Shown here: positions 34,597 to 42,829 of the stretch, piece after piece
How positions within the stretch are numbered: position 1 is the first letter of the stretch
Layout: the number at the start of each line of letters is the position of its first letter
Source of the DNA: Gordonia soli NBRC 108243
GTDB lineage: Bacteria > Actinomycetota > Actinomycetes > Mycobacteriales > Mycobacteriaceae
Direction of reading: 5' to 3'
NCBI RefSeq assembly: GCF_000334455.1
Contig: NZ_BANX01000033.1
Span: forward strand, 1 to 64,000
Length of the DNA stretch: 64,000 nt
Notes under the pieces: generated by a model
Told to the model about the DNA's origin: nothing
The model's input: only the letters and a program-made list of their open reading frames with translations
Database searches by the model: none
Translations under genes and position numbers: made by a program

Positions 34597-35895
34597 ATGT
34601 TCCCGAGATACGGGGTTCCCGACACCGCTGACACGGCGTGGATGCTCGTCGCGTTCGCGCTCGTCCTGCTCATGACACCCGCACTCGGCCTGTTCTACGG
34701 TGGCATGGTGCGCTCCAAGAGCGTGCTGAACATGATGATGATGTGTCTGACCGCGATCCCGATCGTGTGGGTCATCTGGGTGGTGATCGGATACTCACTG
34801 GCATTCGGTACCGACCACGACGGCCTCATCGGGAGTCTCGACTCCTTCCCGGGCCTCCAACACACGTTCGGTGGAGACGCGGCCCATCCGGGCGAGATCC
34901 CGTTGGTCGGTACGATCCCCGCGATCCTCTTCGTTGCGTTCCAGGCAGGCTTCGCGATGGTGACGGTGGCGCTGATCGCCGGAGCCGTGGCCGATCGCAT
35001 GCGGTTCGTCTCGTGGATCGTCTTCGCCGCGATCTGGTCGGTCGTCGTGTACATCCCGATTGCGCACTGGGTGTTCAGCGCGCCGGGGCTGACCGCTGAA
35101 CACGGTGGATGGATCGTCTCGCATCTGAAGGCGATCGACTTCGCCGGAGGTACGGCGGTCGAGATCAATTCCGGCGCGTCTGCGCTCGTCCTCGCGTTGC
35201 TCCTCGGCCGCCGACGCGGGTGGCCCAAGGACCCGATGCGCCCGCACAACCTCCCGTTCGTGATGCTCGGATCGGGGCTGCTGTGGTTCGGGTGGTTCGG
35301 CTTCAACGCAGGATCCGCACTGGCGGCCGACGGATCTGCCGCGCTGATCGCCGTCAACACCCTGGGGTCGGGCGCCGCCGCGATGGTGGCCTGGTTGGTG
35401 GTCGAGCAAGTGCGCCACGGCCGTCCGACATCATTCGGTGCAGCGTCAGGCGTGGTCGCGGGCCTGGTGGCGATCACACCCGCGTGCTCGGCGGTGACGC
35501 CCATCGGCGCGCTGGCGGTCGGCGCGGTGGCCGGGGCGGTGAGCTCCTTCGCGATCGAGCTCAAACTGCGCTGGCGCTACGACGACTCCCTCGACGTCGT
35601 CGGAGTGCACTTCGTCGGCGGCGTCGTCGGAATGCTCATGATCGGCATGGTCGCGTCCAGCTCCGCCCCGGCAGGGGTAGACGGCCTCTTCTATGGCGGT
35701 GGCGTCGATCAACTCTGGCGACAACTGGTGGCGGTGATCGCCGTGCTCGCTTACGCGGCGGTGGTCACCGGCGTCATCGGAGTCGCAATGAAGTTCACCA
35801 TGGGTCTGCGTGCTGACCGTCAGCACGAGATCGATGGGATCGACGACGCTCAGCACGCGGAGTCCGCGTACGACTTCCACCCGACGGGTCGCTGA
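34597..35895 (+). CDS. amt: AmtB-type ammonium transporter
   Basis: This 432-residue protein has eleven membrane segments. Family motifs include TPALGLFYGGMVRSKSVLNMM, the pore region FAGGTAVEINSGASALVLAL, LGSGLLWFGWFGFNAGSAL and VVGVHFVGGVVGMLMIG, with the paired pore histidines in VVGVHF and further upstream. It conducts ammonium across the membrane. Unlike many actinobacterial amt loci, no glnK or glnD follows; the next gene encodes an HD hydrolase. It is probably a secondary ammonium transporter. Confidence 0.92.
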   Translation: MFPRYGVPDTADTAWMLVAFALVLLMTPALGLFYGGMVRSKSVLNMMMMCLTAIPIVWVIWVVIGYSLAFGTDHDGLIGSLDSFPGLQHTFGGDAAHPGEIPLVGTIPAILFVAFQAGFAMVTVALIAGAVADRMRFVSWIVFAAIWSVVVYIPIAHWVFSAPGLTAEHGGWIVSHLKAIDFAGGTAVEINSGASALVLALLLGRRRGWPKDPMRPHNLPFVMLGSGLLWFGWFGFNAGSALAADGSAALIAVNTLGSGAAAMVAWLVVEQVRHGRPTSFGAASGVVAGLVAITPACSAVTPIGALAVGAVAGAVSSFAIELKLRWRYDDSLDVVGVHFVGGVVGMLMIGMVASSSAPAGVDGLFYGGGVDQLWRQLVAVIAVLAYAAVVTGVIGVAMKFTMGLRADRQHEIDGIDDAQHAESAYDFHPTGR

Positions 35896-35966
35896 CCGCT
35901 CGGTCCACGCGCCACCATCGCAGGAATCGTCTGCGACAGGGTAGGACAGGGCTTCTGGACTTCTTG

Positions 35967-36623
35967 ATGGGTCCCGCTCGGTACGAGCGATCAGCGAGTC
36001 GCTGCTACGTTGCTGAGCTGGCGCCACCCGAGATCGTCGACGAGCTACCACTCGCAGAAGAGATCCTCGAGCAGAACCGGCATCGAGCGGGTGGCGACGA
36101 CGCGGGGTACGACGGGTACAAGGCCCACGTCTACCGCATCGTGAACTTCGCGCGGGCCCTCAGCCCGCCGGGTGACGATCGCGACGAGAAGCTGGCCATC
36201 GCAGCCGCATTCCACGATCTGGCGTCATTCGACACCATCGACTACCTGCCCCCGTCCATCGAAGCGCAGGACGCCTGGCTCCAGGCGACTGGTCGCGCCC
36301 GGTGGGCAGATGAGTTGGCGCTCATCGTGGCCGAGCATCATCGCCTGTCCAGGTACCCCGACGATCGCCCGCACGCGGTGCTCGTCGAGGCGGTTCGACG
36401 CGCCGACCTGGTTGATGTCAGTCAAGGACTCATCCGCTTTGGACTGCCGAAAGGGTACGTCCGTGACGTTCGCGCCACCTTCGACGCCGGCGTGTTCTTC
36501 CGGCGGGTCGTGCCCACGGCAGCGCTGAAAGCTGTTCCCCGACTACAGCAGCCAGGGTTTCTGCGTCCACGCGACGCGTTGGTCCGGTCTGGCCACGCAC
36601 ACGCCGACCGTCGGATTCGATGA
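35967..36623 (+). CDS. HD-domain phosphohydrolase-like protein
   Basis: The protein has about 218 residues. It carries an HD-type metal site: His in YKAHVYRIVNFARAL, the HD pair in AIAAAFHDLASFDTID, His pair in VAEHHRLSRYP and Asp in EAVRRADLVDVS. The pattern fits metal-dependent phosphohydrolases of nucleotides or related compounds. The first codon is probably ATG 35967, with a TTG just upstream as an alternative. It follows the ammonium transporter by 71 bases but no functional link is evident. Confidence 0.75.
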   Translation: MGPARYERSASRCYVAELAPPEIVDELPLAEEILEQNRHRAGGDDAGYDGYKAHVYRIVNFARALSPPGDDRDEKLAIAAAFHDLASFDTIDYLPPSIEAQDAWLQATGRARWADELALIVAEHHRLSRYPDDRPHAVLVEAVRRADLVDVSQGLIRFGLPKGYVRDVRATFDAGVFFRRVVPTAALKAVPRLQQPGFLRPRDALVRSGHAHADRRIR

Positions 36624-36642
36624 CCCGTCGACGCTGCGCTGA

Positions 36643-37386
36643 TCAGCTCGCGGTCGCCTGCCCGTCGAGATTCGCCAACGCGGCCCGCGCCGCCTCGAGT
36701 TCCTGACTCAATTCCGAGATGCGCTTCTGTGCAGCCTCACGCGCCGAATCGATCACACCGTCCACCGCGGAGACAGCGGTCTCGTCGCCGAGTTCACGGA
36801 CAGCTCGAGCGACCCGGTCGGCGGTCACCTCGGTGGGTTTGCCCTGCTTCTTCGCCCCATGCGCGACCGACACGATCCACGAACTCTCACCGGTCGAGGT
36901 GATTGTCACGCTGACCGCGGCAGCGACCGATGCCTTGGGGCGGCGCGCGGTCTTTGCGGGTGCTGGTGCGCTCTCCACTGATCTCGCTTCCGTGGGGTCG
37001 GGTGCCGGCGTCGCAACCGGCCGTGGCGCCGACTTCTTGGCCGCGGTCGGTCGCGGCTCGGTCGGTGGGGCCGCTACGGGGGCGGTGACCGACCTGGGCG
37101 GCTGACGACGTGGCGCGGCCGCCGGTGTCGTTGTCGTTGCGGCCCTGTTCTTCTGCAGCTCATCGGCCTCGAAGGGCAGCTCGTCGTCGACGCCCTTGGG
37201 GCTGACGGTCACCGTGTTCCCGTCGATGGAGACCACTCGCGCCGATGCCCCGGCGTCCAGGCCGAGCGATGGCATCGGATCACGAAGGTAGACGGTGACC
37301 CGTTTGCCGGCGGCGAGCCCTGTGGACAGGGTCTCGAGGTCGTCGGGTGTCAATCCGGTCGCTCTGCGCGCGCTCACGCCGTACAT
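36643..37386 (-). CDS. DUF6319-like protein with Pro/Ala-rich linker
   Basis: In this 247-residue protein the N-terminal 75 residues form a small beta domain (LAAGKRVTVYLRDPMPSLGL, ARVVSIDGNTVTVSPKGVDDELPFEADEL). A 70-residue Ala/Pro/Thr/Lys linker follows. The C-terminal region has VAHGAKKQGKPTEVTADRVARAVREL and a coiled coil of about 25 residues at the end. I recall this arrangement as DUF6319, an actinobacterial family of unknown function. The layout suggests a nucleic-acid-associated or scaffolding role, which is only inference. Confidence 0.7.
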   Translation of the reverse strand: MYGVSARRATGLTPDDLETLSTGLAAGKRVTVYLRDPMPSLGLDAGASARVVSIDGNTVTVSPKGVDDELPFEADELQKNRAATTTTPAAAPRRQPPRSVTAPVAAPPTEPRPTAAKKSAPRPVATPAPDPTEARSVESAPAPAKTARRPKASVAAAVSVTITSTGESSWIVSVAHGAKKQGKPTEVTADRVARAVRELGDETAVSAVDGVIDSAREAAQKRISELSQELEAARAALANLDGQATAS

Positions 37387-37626
37387 GTTCGCACACCCGT
37401 GCGAATGAGCGGTTATCGGTGTGTGGGCGTGTCCGACCTGCCGCCGGAGATTTGAGAAGACGCCGAATGGGGCGGCCTGGCCCGCCGGAATCCATCAGGC
37501 TTCGCGCCACGGTCGCCCGTCGGCTCGAGCACCTGGGCTTTCGGTACGGCCTGCCGGACGGATGGGTCGTCGTCGAACATCTCTCATCACGTCGACAGCA
37601 CGCGGGTCGATGCGTAGCGTCGGGAC

Positions 37627-38055
37627 ATGGCACTCATCAGCAGTTCCGGCTTCGCGCACGTTCGTCTCACTGTCACCGACATCAAGCGATCCAAGGCTTT
37701 TTACGACAGCGTCTTCGGTTGGCCGGTAGCCATCGACGCCTCCGGCTCCGTCGATGAACCCGGAGTTCGTGAGTCGCAGGAGAAGTTCTACGGCGGGACG
37801 GTGTACCAGACCCCGCAGGGCACCCTGTTCGGTCTGCGCCCGGTGGGTGGAGAGCAATTCGACTCCGAGCGCACCGGTCTCGACCACCTCAGCTTCGCGG
37901 TCGATTCCCGATCGGACCTGGAGGCTGCTGCCGAAGCCCTGGGCCACGCCGGGATTCCGCATGGTGAGATCACCGATCTGGGGGAAGCGGGAGTCATCCT
38001 CTCCTTCCAGGATCCCGACGACATCAACATCGAGCTCACTGCTCCCCCGGCCTGA
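37627..38055 (+). CDS. VOC-superfamily (glyoxalase-like) protein
   Basis: A 142-residue vicinal-oxygen-chelate protein with one pair of beta-alpha-beta-beta-beta modules: FAHVRLTVTDIKRSKAFYDSVFGWPV at the N-terminus, then LDHLSFAVDSRSDLEAAAEAL and VILSFQDPDDINIELTAP. Metal-ligand candidates are His in AHVRL, His in LDHLSF and Glu in NIELT. Members are dioxygenases, isomerases or resistance proteins. The 240 bases upstream hold no clear gene, though VWACPTCRRRF-type text at 37421 may be relic coding sequence. Confidence 0.82.
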   Translation: MALISSSGFAHVRLTVTDIKRSKAFYDSVFGWPVAIDASGSVDEPGVRESQEKFYGGTVYQTPQGTLFGLRPVGGEQFDSERTGLDHLSFAVDSRSDLEAAAEALGHAGIPHGEITDLGEAGVILSFQDPDDINIELTAPPA

Positions 38056-38061
38056 CCGGCG

Positions 38062-38724
38062 CTACGGGCAGGCAGATCGCGCCATGATGACGACTCCGGG
38101 ACCACTGATGTCGTCGGCGGGGAGGCGCAGGTCTGCGACCGGCGTCAGACCGGCATCCTCGAGGAGATCGAGGAGTTGTTCCGGCTGCCATTGGTGCGTG
38201 GTCCATTTCACCGGTACGCCACCGTAGGCCTCGGTGCGGACGACATCGTGGTCGCCGACGTGGGTCGCCATCACGAAGACACCGCCGGGCACGAGGGCTC
38301 GGCGAAACGAAGCGAGGATATCGGGCAGCAGTTCGCGCGGAAGATTGAACAGGGACCACCAGCCGAGGATGCCGCCGAGCGACGACGGGTCGGCGTGAAG
38401 CTCACCGGCCGAACCGACTGCGAACGAGCACTCCGGGTGGAGGCGTCGGGCATGCTCGATCATTCGGGGTGACAGATCGACTCCCGATGCGTCGAGTCCG
38501 CGTTCGACGAGATAGGCGGTGACGGTTCCTGGTCCGCACCCGACGTCGAGAACCGGGCCGAGGCCGGTCACGGTGTCGACGAACGCATCGATCGACGCTT
38601 TCATCCACGGGTGCCGGCGGATGTCACCGATCCCGCTGCTCTGCACCATGTCCACGTAGTTGTCCGCGACCCGGTCATAGGAGTCGCGAACTGTCTCGAG
38701 GTCGTCGGGTCGAGCTACCGTCAT
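38062..38724 (-). CDS. SAM-dependent class I methyltransferase
   Basis: A 220-residue Rossmann-fold methyltransferase. Motif I is VLDVGCGPGTVTAYLVERG, motif II is SGVDLSPRMIEHAR, and GILGWWSLFNLPRELLPDILASFRRALVPGGVF covers motifs III and IV. The substrate is a small molecule that cannot be named. The gene ends seven bases from the convergent VOC gene, and its promoter region is short. Confidence 0.85.
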   Translation of the reverse strand: MTVARPDDLETVRDSYDRVADNYVDMVQSSGIGDIRRHPWMKASIDAFVDTVTGLGPVLDVGCGPGTVTAYLVERGLDASGVDLSPRMIEHARRLHPECSFAVGSAGELHADPSSLGGILGWWSLFNLPRELLPDILASFRRALVPGGVFVMATHVGDHDVVRTEAYGGVPVKWTTHQWQPEQLLDLLEDAGLTPVADLRLPADDISGPGVVIMARSACP

Positions 38725-38828
38725 CGATCGATCCTACCGACACCGCTCGTGTGAACGGTTGTGTCCGTTGCAGATCGAGCAGCCGAATCCGGGGCACTGG
38801 CGGCAACTGGTCACGAGTGGACCTGCTC

Positions 38829-39566
38829 TCATCCATCCACCAGGGTCGCGCCCGCCACCGAGAACTGCTCCCCCGTACGCTCGCGGCCGCGAACCACGAA
38901 TCCGTGGAGCCCGCTCGGTGCGCCCGCTACGAAACGGATCTCGGCGCCCGCGAGTCGGACGGTGTTCGCGCTTCGAGCGCAGCCCACGAAGTCCGCCATA
39001 CGTTGCGCATCGGCCTCCGGATCGTCGGTACGGACGAGCAGCGCGACGAGGTCCGGACGCCCGGCGGATGTGATCCCCTCCGCCGCGCGATGTTCTGCCC
39101 GCCGTCGCGCGAGTTCGGCGCGAGGAGGGTCGTAGGTGATGAAGAACGGAAAGTGCGGCGGCACGTCGCGCACGAACACCTCGACGAATCCCGCGTTCTG
39201 TTCGGCGAAGTGGACTTCGACGACCTCGATCTCATGACCTGCGGCCTGGAGTCGATCGCCCACCGCGCGAGTATCCGGGACGTCGACCGCGAAGGTGAGC
39301 AAGCCGGACCCGTCGAGTGCGTCGATGCCGGGTCGGAGCGCTGCGACGCCGCGCGCGTAGGGCGAGGTCGTCACGGCGTCCCAGTCGTCGACGGTGGCCA
39401 GCTCGACGTAACGTGCGTCGTCGACTCCCCATGCCGCATTCCGGAACCCCGGCATCGCGAGGGCCATGTCGACCGGAAAGCCCGCTGCGCGGTAGCCCGC
39501 CACGGCATCGTCGAGGTCGTCGACCCAGTGGATGAGATGATCGAAACTGACTGTCGTATCTGGCAT
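38829..39566 (-). CDS. glyoxalase-like domain protein
   Basis: This 245-residue member of the VOC superfamily resembles the Glyoxalase_3-like group: FDHLIHWVDDLDDAVAGYRAAGFPV at the start, LTFAVDVPDTRAVGDRLQAAGHEIE in the middle, and PFFITYDPPRAELARRR before a second VOC half. The enzymatic reaction is unknown. The upstream 80 bases contain a TTAGG-N4-CCTAA element resembling an iron-regulator box. The HxlR gene lies upstream on the same strand. Confidence 0.75.
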   Translation of the reverse strand: MPDTTVSFDHLIHWVDDLDDAVAGYRAAGFPVDMALAMPGFRNAAWGVDDARYVELATVDDWDAVTTSPYARGVAALRPGIDALDGSGLLTFAVDVPDTRAVGDRLQAAGHEIEVVEVHFAEQNAGFVEVFVRDVPPHFPFFITYDPPRAELARRRAEHRAAEGITSAGRPDLVALLVRTDDPEADAQRMADFVGCARSANTVRLAGAEIRFVAGAPSGLHGFVVRGRERTGEQFSVAGATLVDG

Positions 39567-39589
39567 GGCTTCCCCGGGACGGCGTCAAG

Positions 39590-39608
39590 TTAGGTAACCC
39601 TAATATAC
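39590..39608 (-). promoter_or_regulatory. candidate DtxR/IdeR-like iron box
   Basis: The sequence TTAGG-TAAC-CCTAA followed by TATAC lies 24-42 bases before the glyoxalase-like gene. It agrees with the first 14 positions of the DtxR/IdeR consensus (TTAGG-N4-CCTAA) but lacks the terminal CCTAA repeat. Iron-dependent repression of the gene is a hypothesis. Confidence 0.35.
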
Positions 39609-39647
39609 CATCGTGCAGAAGCCGAGACCTTTGCGCGCACTCTTGTG

Positions 39648-40088
39648 CTACTGGTTCCACCCGACCGACGCGGCGGCGACTGAGCCCTCGGCGCGCGCCT
39701 CAGACCCGCTCCGGTCGGCACTCGCCCGTGCACCATCGGCGTCCCGGGCGGCATCGCCGGACAACTGAGCGCTGAAGAGCGCTCCCCATGAATCCATTTC
39801 CACGACAAGCGGTTCCAGAGTCCTACCCAGCTCCGTCAAGGAGTACTCGACCTTGGGCGGCACTTCCTGGTAGACGGTCCGGCGCACGATTCCGTCCTCT
39901 TCGAGTTCGCGGAGCTGGCGAGTCAGGGTCTTCGTGTTGGCCAGGGGTACCAGGCGGCCGAGCTCGTTGAACCGTCGCGATCCCTCCCCCAGGTGCTTCA
40001 CGAGTGTCAGTTTCCAGGTACCACCCAGCACCGAAACGGCGACCTCGATCGGGCACACGTCCATTGCGCGGCGAACCGGTAAGCGCAT
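39648..40088 (-). CDS. HxlR-family redox-type transcriptional regulator
   Basis: This 146-residue MarR-like winged-helix protein belongs to the HxlR/DUF24 family: VCPIEVAVSVLGGTWKLTLVKHL, then RFNELGRLVPLANTKTLTRQLRELEEDGIV and VPPKVEYSLTELGRTL. The cysteine in VCPIEVA is at the position of the redox-sensing N-terminal Cys of YodB and QorR. The C-terminal 40 residues are an Ala/Asp/Ser-rich tail. It is divergent from a quinone-reductase-like flavoprotein with repeated half sites between them, which fits a quinone- or electrophile-sensing repressor. Confidence 0.85.
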   Translation of the reverse strand: MRLPVRRAMDVCPIEVAVSVLGGTWKLTLVKHLGEGSRRFNELGRLVPLANTKTLTRQLRELEEDGIVRRTVYQEVPPKVEYSLTELGRTLEPLVVEMDSWGALFSAQLSGDAARDADGARASADRSGSEARAEGSVAAASVGWNQ

Positions 40089-40113
40089 CGACTACCTCCA
40101 AGGCGACAAAAAT

Positions 40114-40143
40114 GTCCGTACTAGACGTATGGACTGTATGGAC
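40114..40143. promoter_or_regulatory. triple half-site operator, hxlR / flavoprotein
   Basis: GTCCGTAC (40114-40121) faces GTATGGAC (40127-40134) as an inverted pair with one mismatch and a 5-base spacer. A second, identical direct copy GTATGGAC follows at 40136-40143. All lie in the 68-bp divergent region. The arrangement fits binding of the HxlR protein to both promoters. Confidence 0.5.
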
Positions 40144-40156
40144 CGACGATGGTCGA

Positions 40157-40948
40157 ATGCAACAGCAGCAGACAAGCCGTTCGATCCTGTGGGTCAGTGC
40201 GCACCCCGAACCGAGTTCCCTGAATGGGACGCTTCGCGAGTCTGGCGTCGCTCATCTCGCCGAATCCGGGCACACCGTCGAGCAATCGGATCTCTATGCG
40301 ATGCGGTGGGACCCGGTGTTGCGCGCCGGCGACGGCGGTTACCCGCCCGGCTGCGTCATCGACAGATTTGCCGTCAGTGACGACACCCGCCGCGCGTACG
40401 TCGAGGGATCGCAGCCTCCGGACGTGCGAGCAGAACAAGACAAAGTGCGCCGGGCCGATGCCGTCATCGTCCAGTTCCCGCTCTGGTGGTACGGGATGCC
40501 GGCCATCCTCAAGGGCTGGTTCGATCGGGTGTTCGTGAGCGGATTCGCCTTCGGCTTCGACCCGCAGTCCGGCCGGCGTATGCGGTTCGAGCAGGGGCCG
40601 TTCTGCGGCAAGCGTGCACTGGTGATCACCACCCTGGGCGACCGGGAACGCGCGATCGGGCCGAGGGGCAAGTCGGGCGAACTCTCGGAACTGCTGTTCG
40701 GTCTGCTCCACGGCACTTTCGCGTACACGGGGATGAGCGTGCTCGAGCCGTGGGCGCTGCCGAGCGCCGATCGCGTCGACGATGCGACCGATGCCCAGGC
40801 GATGCTGCGGCGACGGCTCGACGGGCTGTTCACCGACACCCCGATCCCCTACCGGCCGCAGTTCACCGGCGACTACACGGACGAGTGGGACCTCGAACCG
40901 CACATCCTGCCCGGCCAGACTGGACTCAGCATCCACACGGCCTCCTGA
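40157..40948 (+). CDS. NAD(P)H dehydrogenase (quinone)-like flavoprotein
   Basis: This 263-residue flavodoxin-fold protein of the NQO1/MdaB/WrbA-related group has ILWVSAHPEPSSLNGTLRE for the FMN/FAD phosphate site, then ADAVIVQFPLWWYGMPAILKGWFDRVF and ALVITTLGDRERAIGPRG. Such enzymes reduce quinones by two electrons and protect from redox cycling. ATG 40157 is used; in-frame upstream starts would lie in the operator region. The neighbouring HxlR regulator and its half sites suggest induction by quinones or other electrophiles. Confidence 0.85.
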   Translation: MQQQQTSRSILWVSAHPEPSSLNGTLRESGVAHLAESGHTVEQSDLYAMRWDPVLRAGDGGYPPGCVIDRFAVSDDTRRAYVEGSQPPDVRAEQDKVRRADAVIVQFPLWWYGMPAILKGWFDRVFVSGFAFGFDPQSGRRMRFEQGPFCGKRALVITTLGDRERAIGPRGKSGELSELLFGLLHGTFAYTGMSVLEPWALPSADRVDDATDAQAMLRRRLDGLFTDTPIPYRPQFTGDYTDEWDLEPHILPGQTGLSIHTAS

Positions 40949-41020
40949 TGCCATGCCAGGATCTCGGCTCCTACCGCTAGCGTGGGGCTCGATCTGTCGC
41001 CGACTCCGAGAGCAGCAGCC

Positions 41021-41653
41021 ATGCCCGATGCCAGTCCACCAGCATCTCTCGGTCGTTGGGTTCCATCACCACGCCGGGGGCTGATGCTCGTCGCCGGATT
41101 GTGGCTCTTCGGCACCGGCGAAGGGCTGCTCGTGCACTCCGGTCTCGGGAACTCGCCGTGGACGGTTTTGGCCGAAGGACTCGGCTCGTCGATCGGCCTC
41201 TCCGTGGGCGTCGTCACGATCATTCTCGGCGCAGTCGTCCTCCTGCTGTGGATCCCGCTGCGTCAGCGCCCCGGCCTTGGCACCATCGGCAATGTAATAC
41301 TCGTCGGCATCGCGCTGGACGTCACTCTCGCAATCGCGCCGGACACGGACTCGGCTGTCCTGGACCTCGGCTGGTGTCTCCTCGGCATCGCCACCGTCGC
41401 GCTGGGCAGCGGCCTCTACCTGGGGGCGGCGCTGGGCCCGGGCCCACGTGACGGATTGATGACGGGGTTACACCGTGTGACCGGCTGGCCGCTGGCGCCT
41501 GTTCGCTGGATCATCGAATTGTCGATACTCGCAGTCGGATTCATCCTCGGGGGTACCGTAGGTGTCGGGACAATCCTCTTCGCGATCCTGATCGGACCGT
41601 TGGTGGGCGTTGCGGTGCGCACGCTCGCCCTCGGGCCGACGAACGAACTCTGA
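41021..41653 (+). CDS. YczE-like integral membrane protein
   Basis: A protein of about 210 residues with five to six membrane segments. Features are GLMLVAGLWLFGTGEGLLVHSGLGNSPWTVL, LGSGLYLGAALGPGPRDGLMTGL and VGVGTILFAILIGPLVG, which match the YczE/YitT-like family of uncharacterised membrane proteins. ATG 41021 is preferred; a GTG at 40982 would extend it by 13 residues. It follows the flavoprotein on the same strand after 72 bases, perhaps in the same transcript. Confidence 0.75.
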   Translation: MPDASPPASLGRWVPSPRRGLMLVAGLWLFGTGEGLLVHSGLGNSPWTVLAEGLGSSIGLSVGVVTIILGAVVLLLWIPLRQRPGLGTIGNVILVGIALDVTLAIAPDTDSAVLDLGWCLLGIATVALGSGLYLGAALGPGPRDGLMTGLHRVTGWPLAPVRWIIELSILAVGFILGGTVGVGTILFAILIGPLVGVAVRTLALGPTNEL

Positions 41654-41689
41654 CCCTCGGGTCAGGCGCATCGATCCGAGTCCAGGTAG

Positions 41690-42241
41690 CTACCGCAGGC
41701 AGCGAACGCGGCGCAATTCGTGGAGTTCGTGCACTCCACCCTTCACACCGACCTTCTCGGCGCCGTCGGCTGTCCACCCGTGTGACTCGTAGAAGTTCGC
41801 CGCCCGCGAATTGCCGTGGAGCACCCACAGATACGCATCGGCGAAACCCTCGGCGATCAGCTCGGACTCGACTCGTGTGATGAGTGCGTGCCCGACCTTC
41901 TGCGACCAGAACTGTGGGTGCACATACAAACCGGCGATCTCGCCGAGATGCGATACGCCCTTGTCCCGCCCCGCGCCGTAGCTGGACCATCCGATTATCC
42001 GTCCGTCGACTTCGGCCACCAGGAGCCGGTGCTGGATGTCGGCGCAGGCGTCTGTGGGACGTCCCTCGGACGACGCCGATATCCACTCGGACCACCGAGC
42101 GGCACCCCGCTCGGCGTCCAGCTCGTCGAGCACAGAGGCCGGTACCAATTCGCGGTAGGCGGTCCGCCAGGCATCGACATGAACGCGCGCAACCCCGGCC
42201 GCGTCATCGCTGTTCGCCCATCGGACCTGCGGCTGCGACAC
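41690..42241 (-). CDS. GNAT-family N-acetyltransferase
   Basis: This protein of about 183 residues has a single GNAT domain. AGVARVHVDAWRTAYRELVPASVLD is the usual N-terminus, LLVAEVDGRIIGWSSYG is beta4, and AGLYVHPQFWSQKVGHALITRVESELI plus LWVLHGNSRAANFYESHGW are the acetyl-CoA site and the end of the fold. It acetylates an unknown amine. GTG 42241 is preferred because the upstream part of the frame does not resemble protein. Confidence 0.82.
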   Translation of the reverse strand: MSQPQVRWANSDDAAGVARVHVDAWRTAYRELVPASVLDELDAERGAARWSEWISASSEGRPTDACADIQHRLLVAEVDGRIIGWSSYGAGRDKGVSHLGEIAGLYVHPQFWSQKVGHALITRVESELIAEGFADAYLWVLHGNSRAANFYESHGWTADGAEKVGVKGGVHELHELRRVRCLR

Positions 42242-42397
42242 GGAACCGAGCTTAGGACAACCATGGGTCGTCACGTTGGTGCGACAACCTGTCGGCGTCG
42301 GGTTTGCGACGTTTGGATGTCGGGTATCAGAACACGCCTCGCGCGCAGACGGCGAGGTGGACACTGGTTCCACACAAACGGGAAAGTAGGGACAGTT

Positions 42398-42709
42398 ATG
42401 AGTGCGTCGCAAGCAGTGGAGTTCTTCGTGGCCGAGCGGTCCACGACCACCACGGCGGTCGGATGGATCGGCTACATCATCATCGGCGGCATCGCCGGTT
42501 GGCTGGCCAGCAAGATCATGAAGACCGACGCACAGATGGGAATCATCCTCAACATCGTCGTCGGCGTCATCGGCGCATTCCTCGGTGGATTCCTGTTGAG
42601 CTTCGCCTTCGACACCGCGAGCGGCGGATGGTTCTTCACGTTCTTCACCGCCCTCCTGGGATCAGTGATCCTGTTGTGGCTGGTCAAGCTCGTCACGCGT
42701 AAGCGCTGA
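42398..42709 (+). CDS. GlsB/YeaQ/YmgE-type stress membrane protein
   Basis: A 103-residue protein with three membrane segments and the glycine-rich family signature WIGYIIIGGIAGWLASKIMKTDAQMGIILNIVVGVIGAFLGGFLL. These transglycosylase-associated or stress-response proteins are membrane components of unclear function. A 22-residue polar N-terminal extension precedes the conserved part. The gene ends just before a strong hairpin (42724-42771). Confidence 0.85.
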   Translation: MSASQAVEFFVAERSTTTTAVGWIGYIIIGGIAGWLASKIMKTDAQMGIILNIVVGVIGAFLGGFLLSFAFDTASGGWFFTFFTALLGSVILLWLVKLVTRKR

Positions 42710-42723
42710 CACCCCAACAGCTC

Positions 42724-42771
42724 GGCGCGGGGCGCGTCCGGACCTCACGAGGTTCGGACGCGCCCCGCGCC
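42724..42771. terminator. long GC-rich hairpin between convergent genes
   Basis: GGCGCGGGGCGCGTCCG (42724-42740) pairs with CGGACGCGCCCCGCGCC (42755-42771), and ACCT/AGGT extends the stem to a CACG loop. It forms a near-perfect 22-bp stem between the convergent YeaQ-type and MBL-fold genes. It lacks a T tract, as is usual in actinobacteria. It probably terminates both transcripts. Confidence 0.8.
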
Positions 42772-42829
42772 GCGTCCACTGGGTGTACATCCGAGCGCAC
42801 GTTCGATGTGGACGGAGATCGTCGAACAT

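Noticed and set aside
37421..37610. CxxC-containing frame (VWACPTCRRRF) upstream of the VOC gene
   Set aside because: Only the first ten residues look like a zinc finger; the rest is basic, low-complexity text. Possibly relic.
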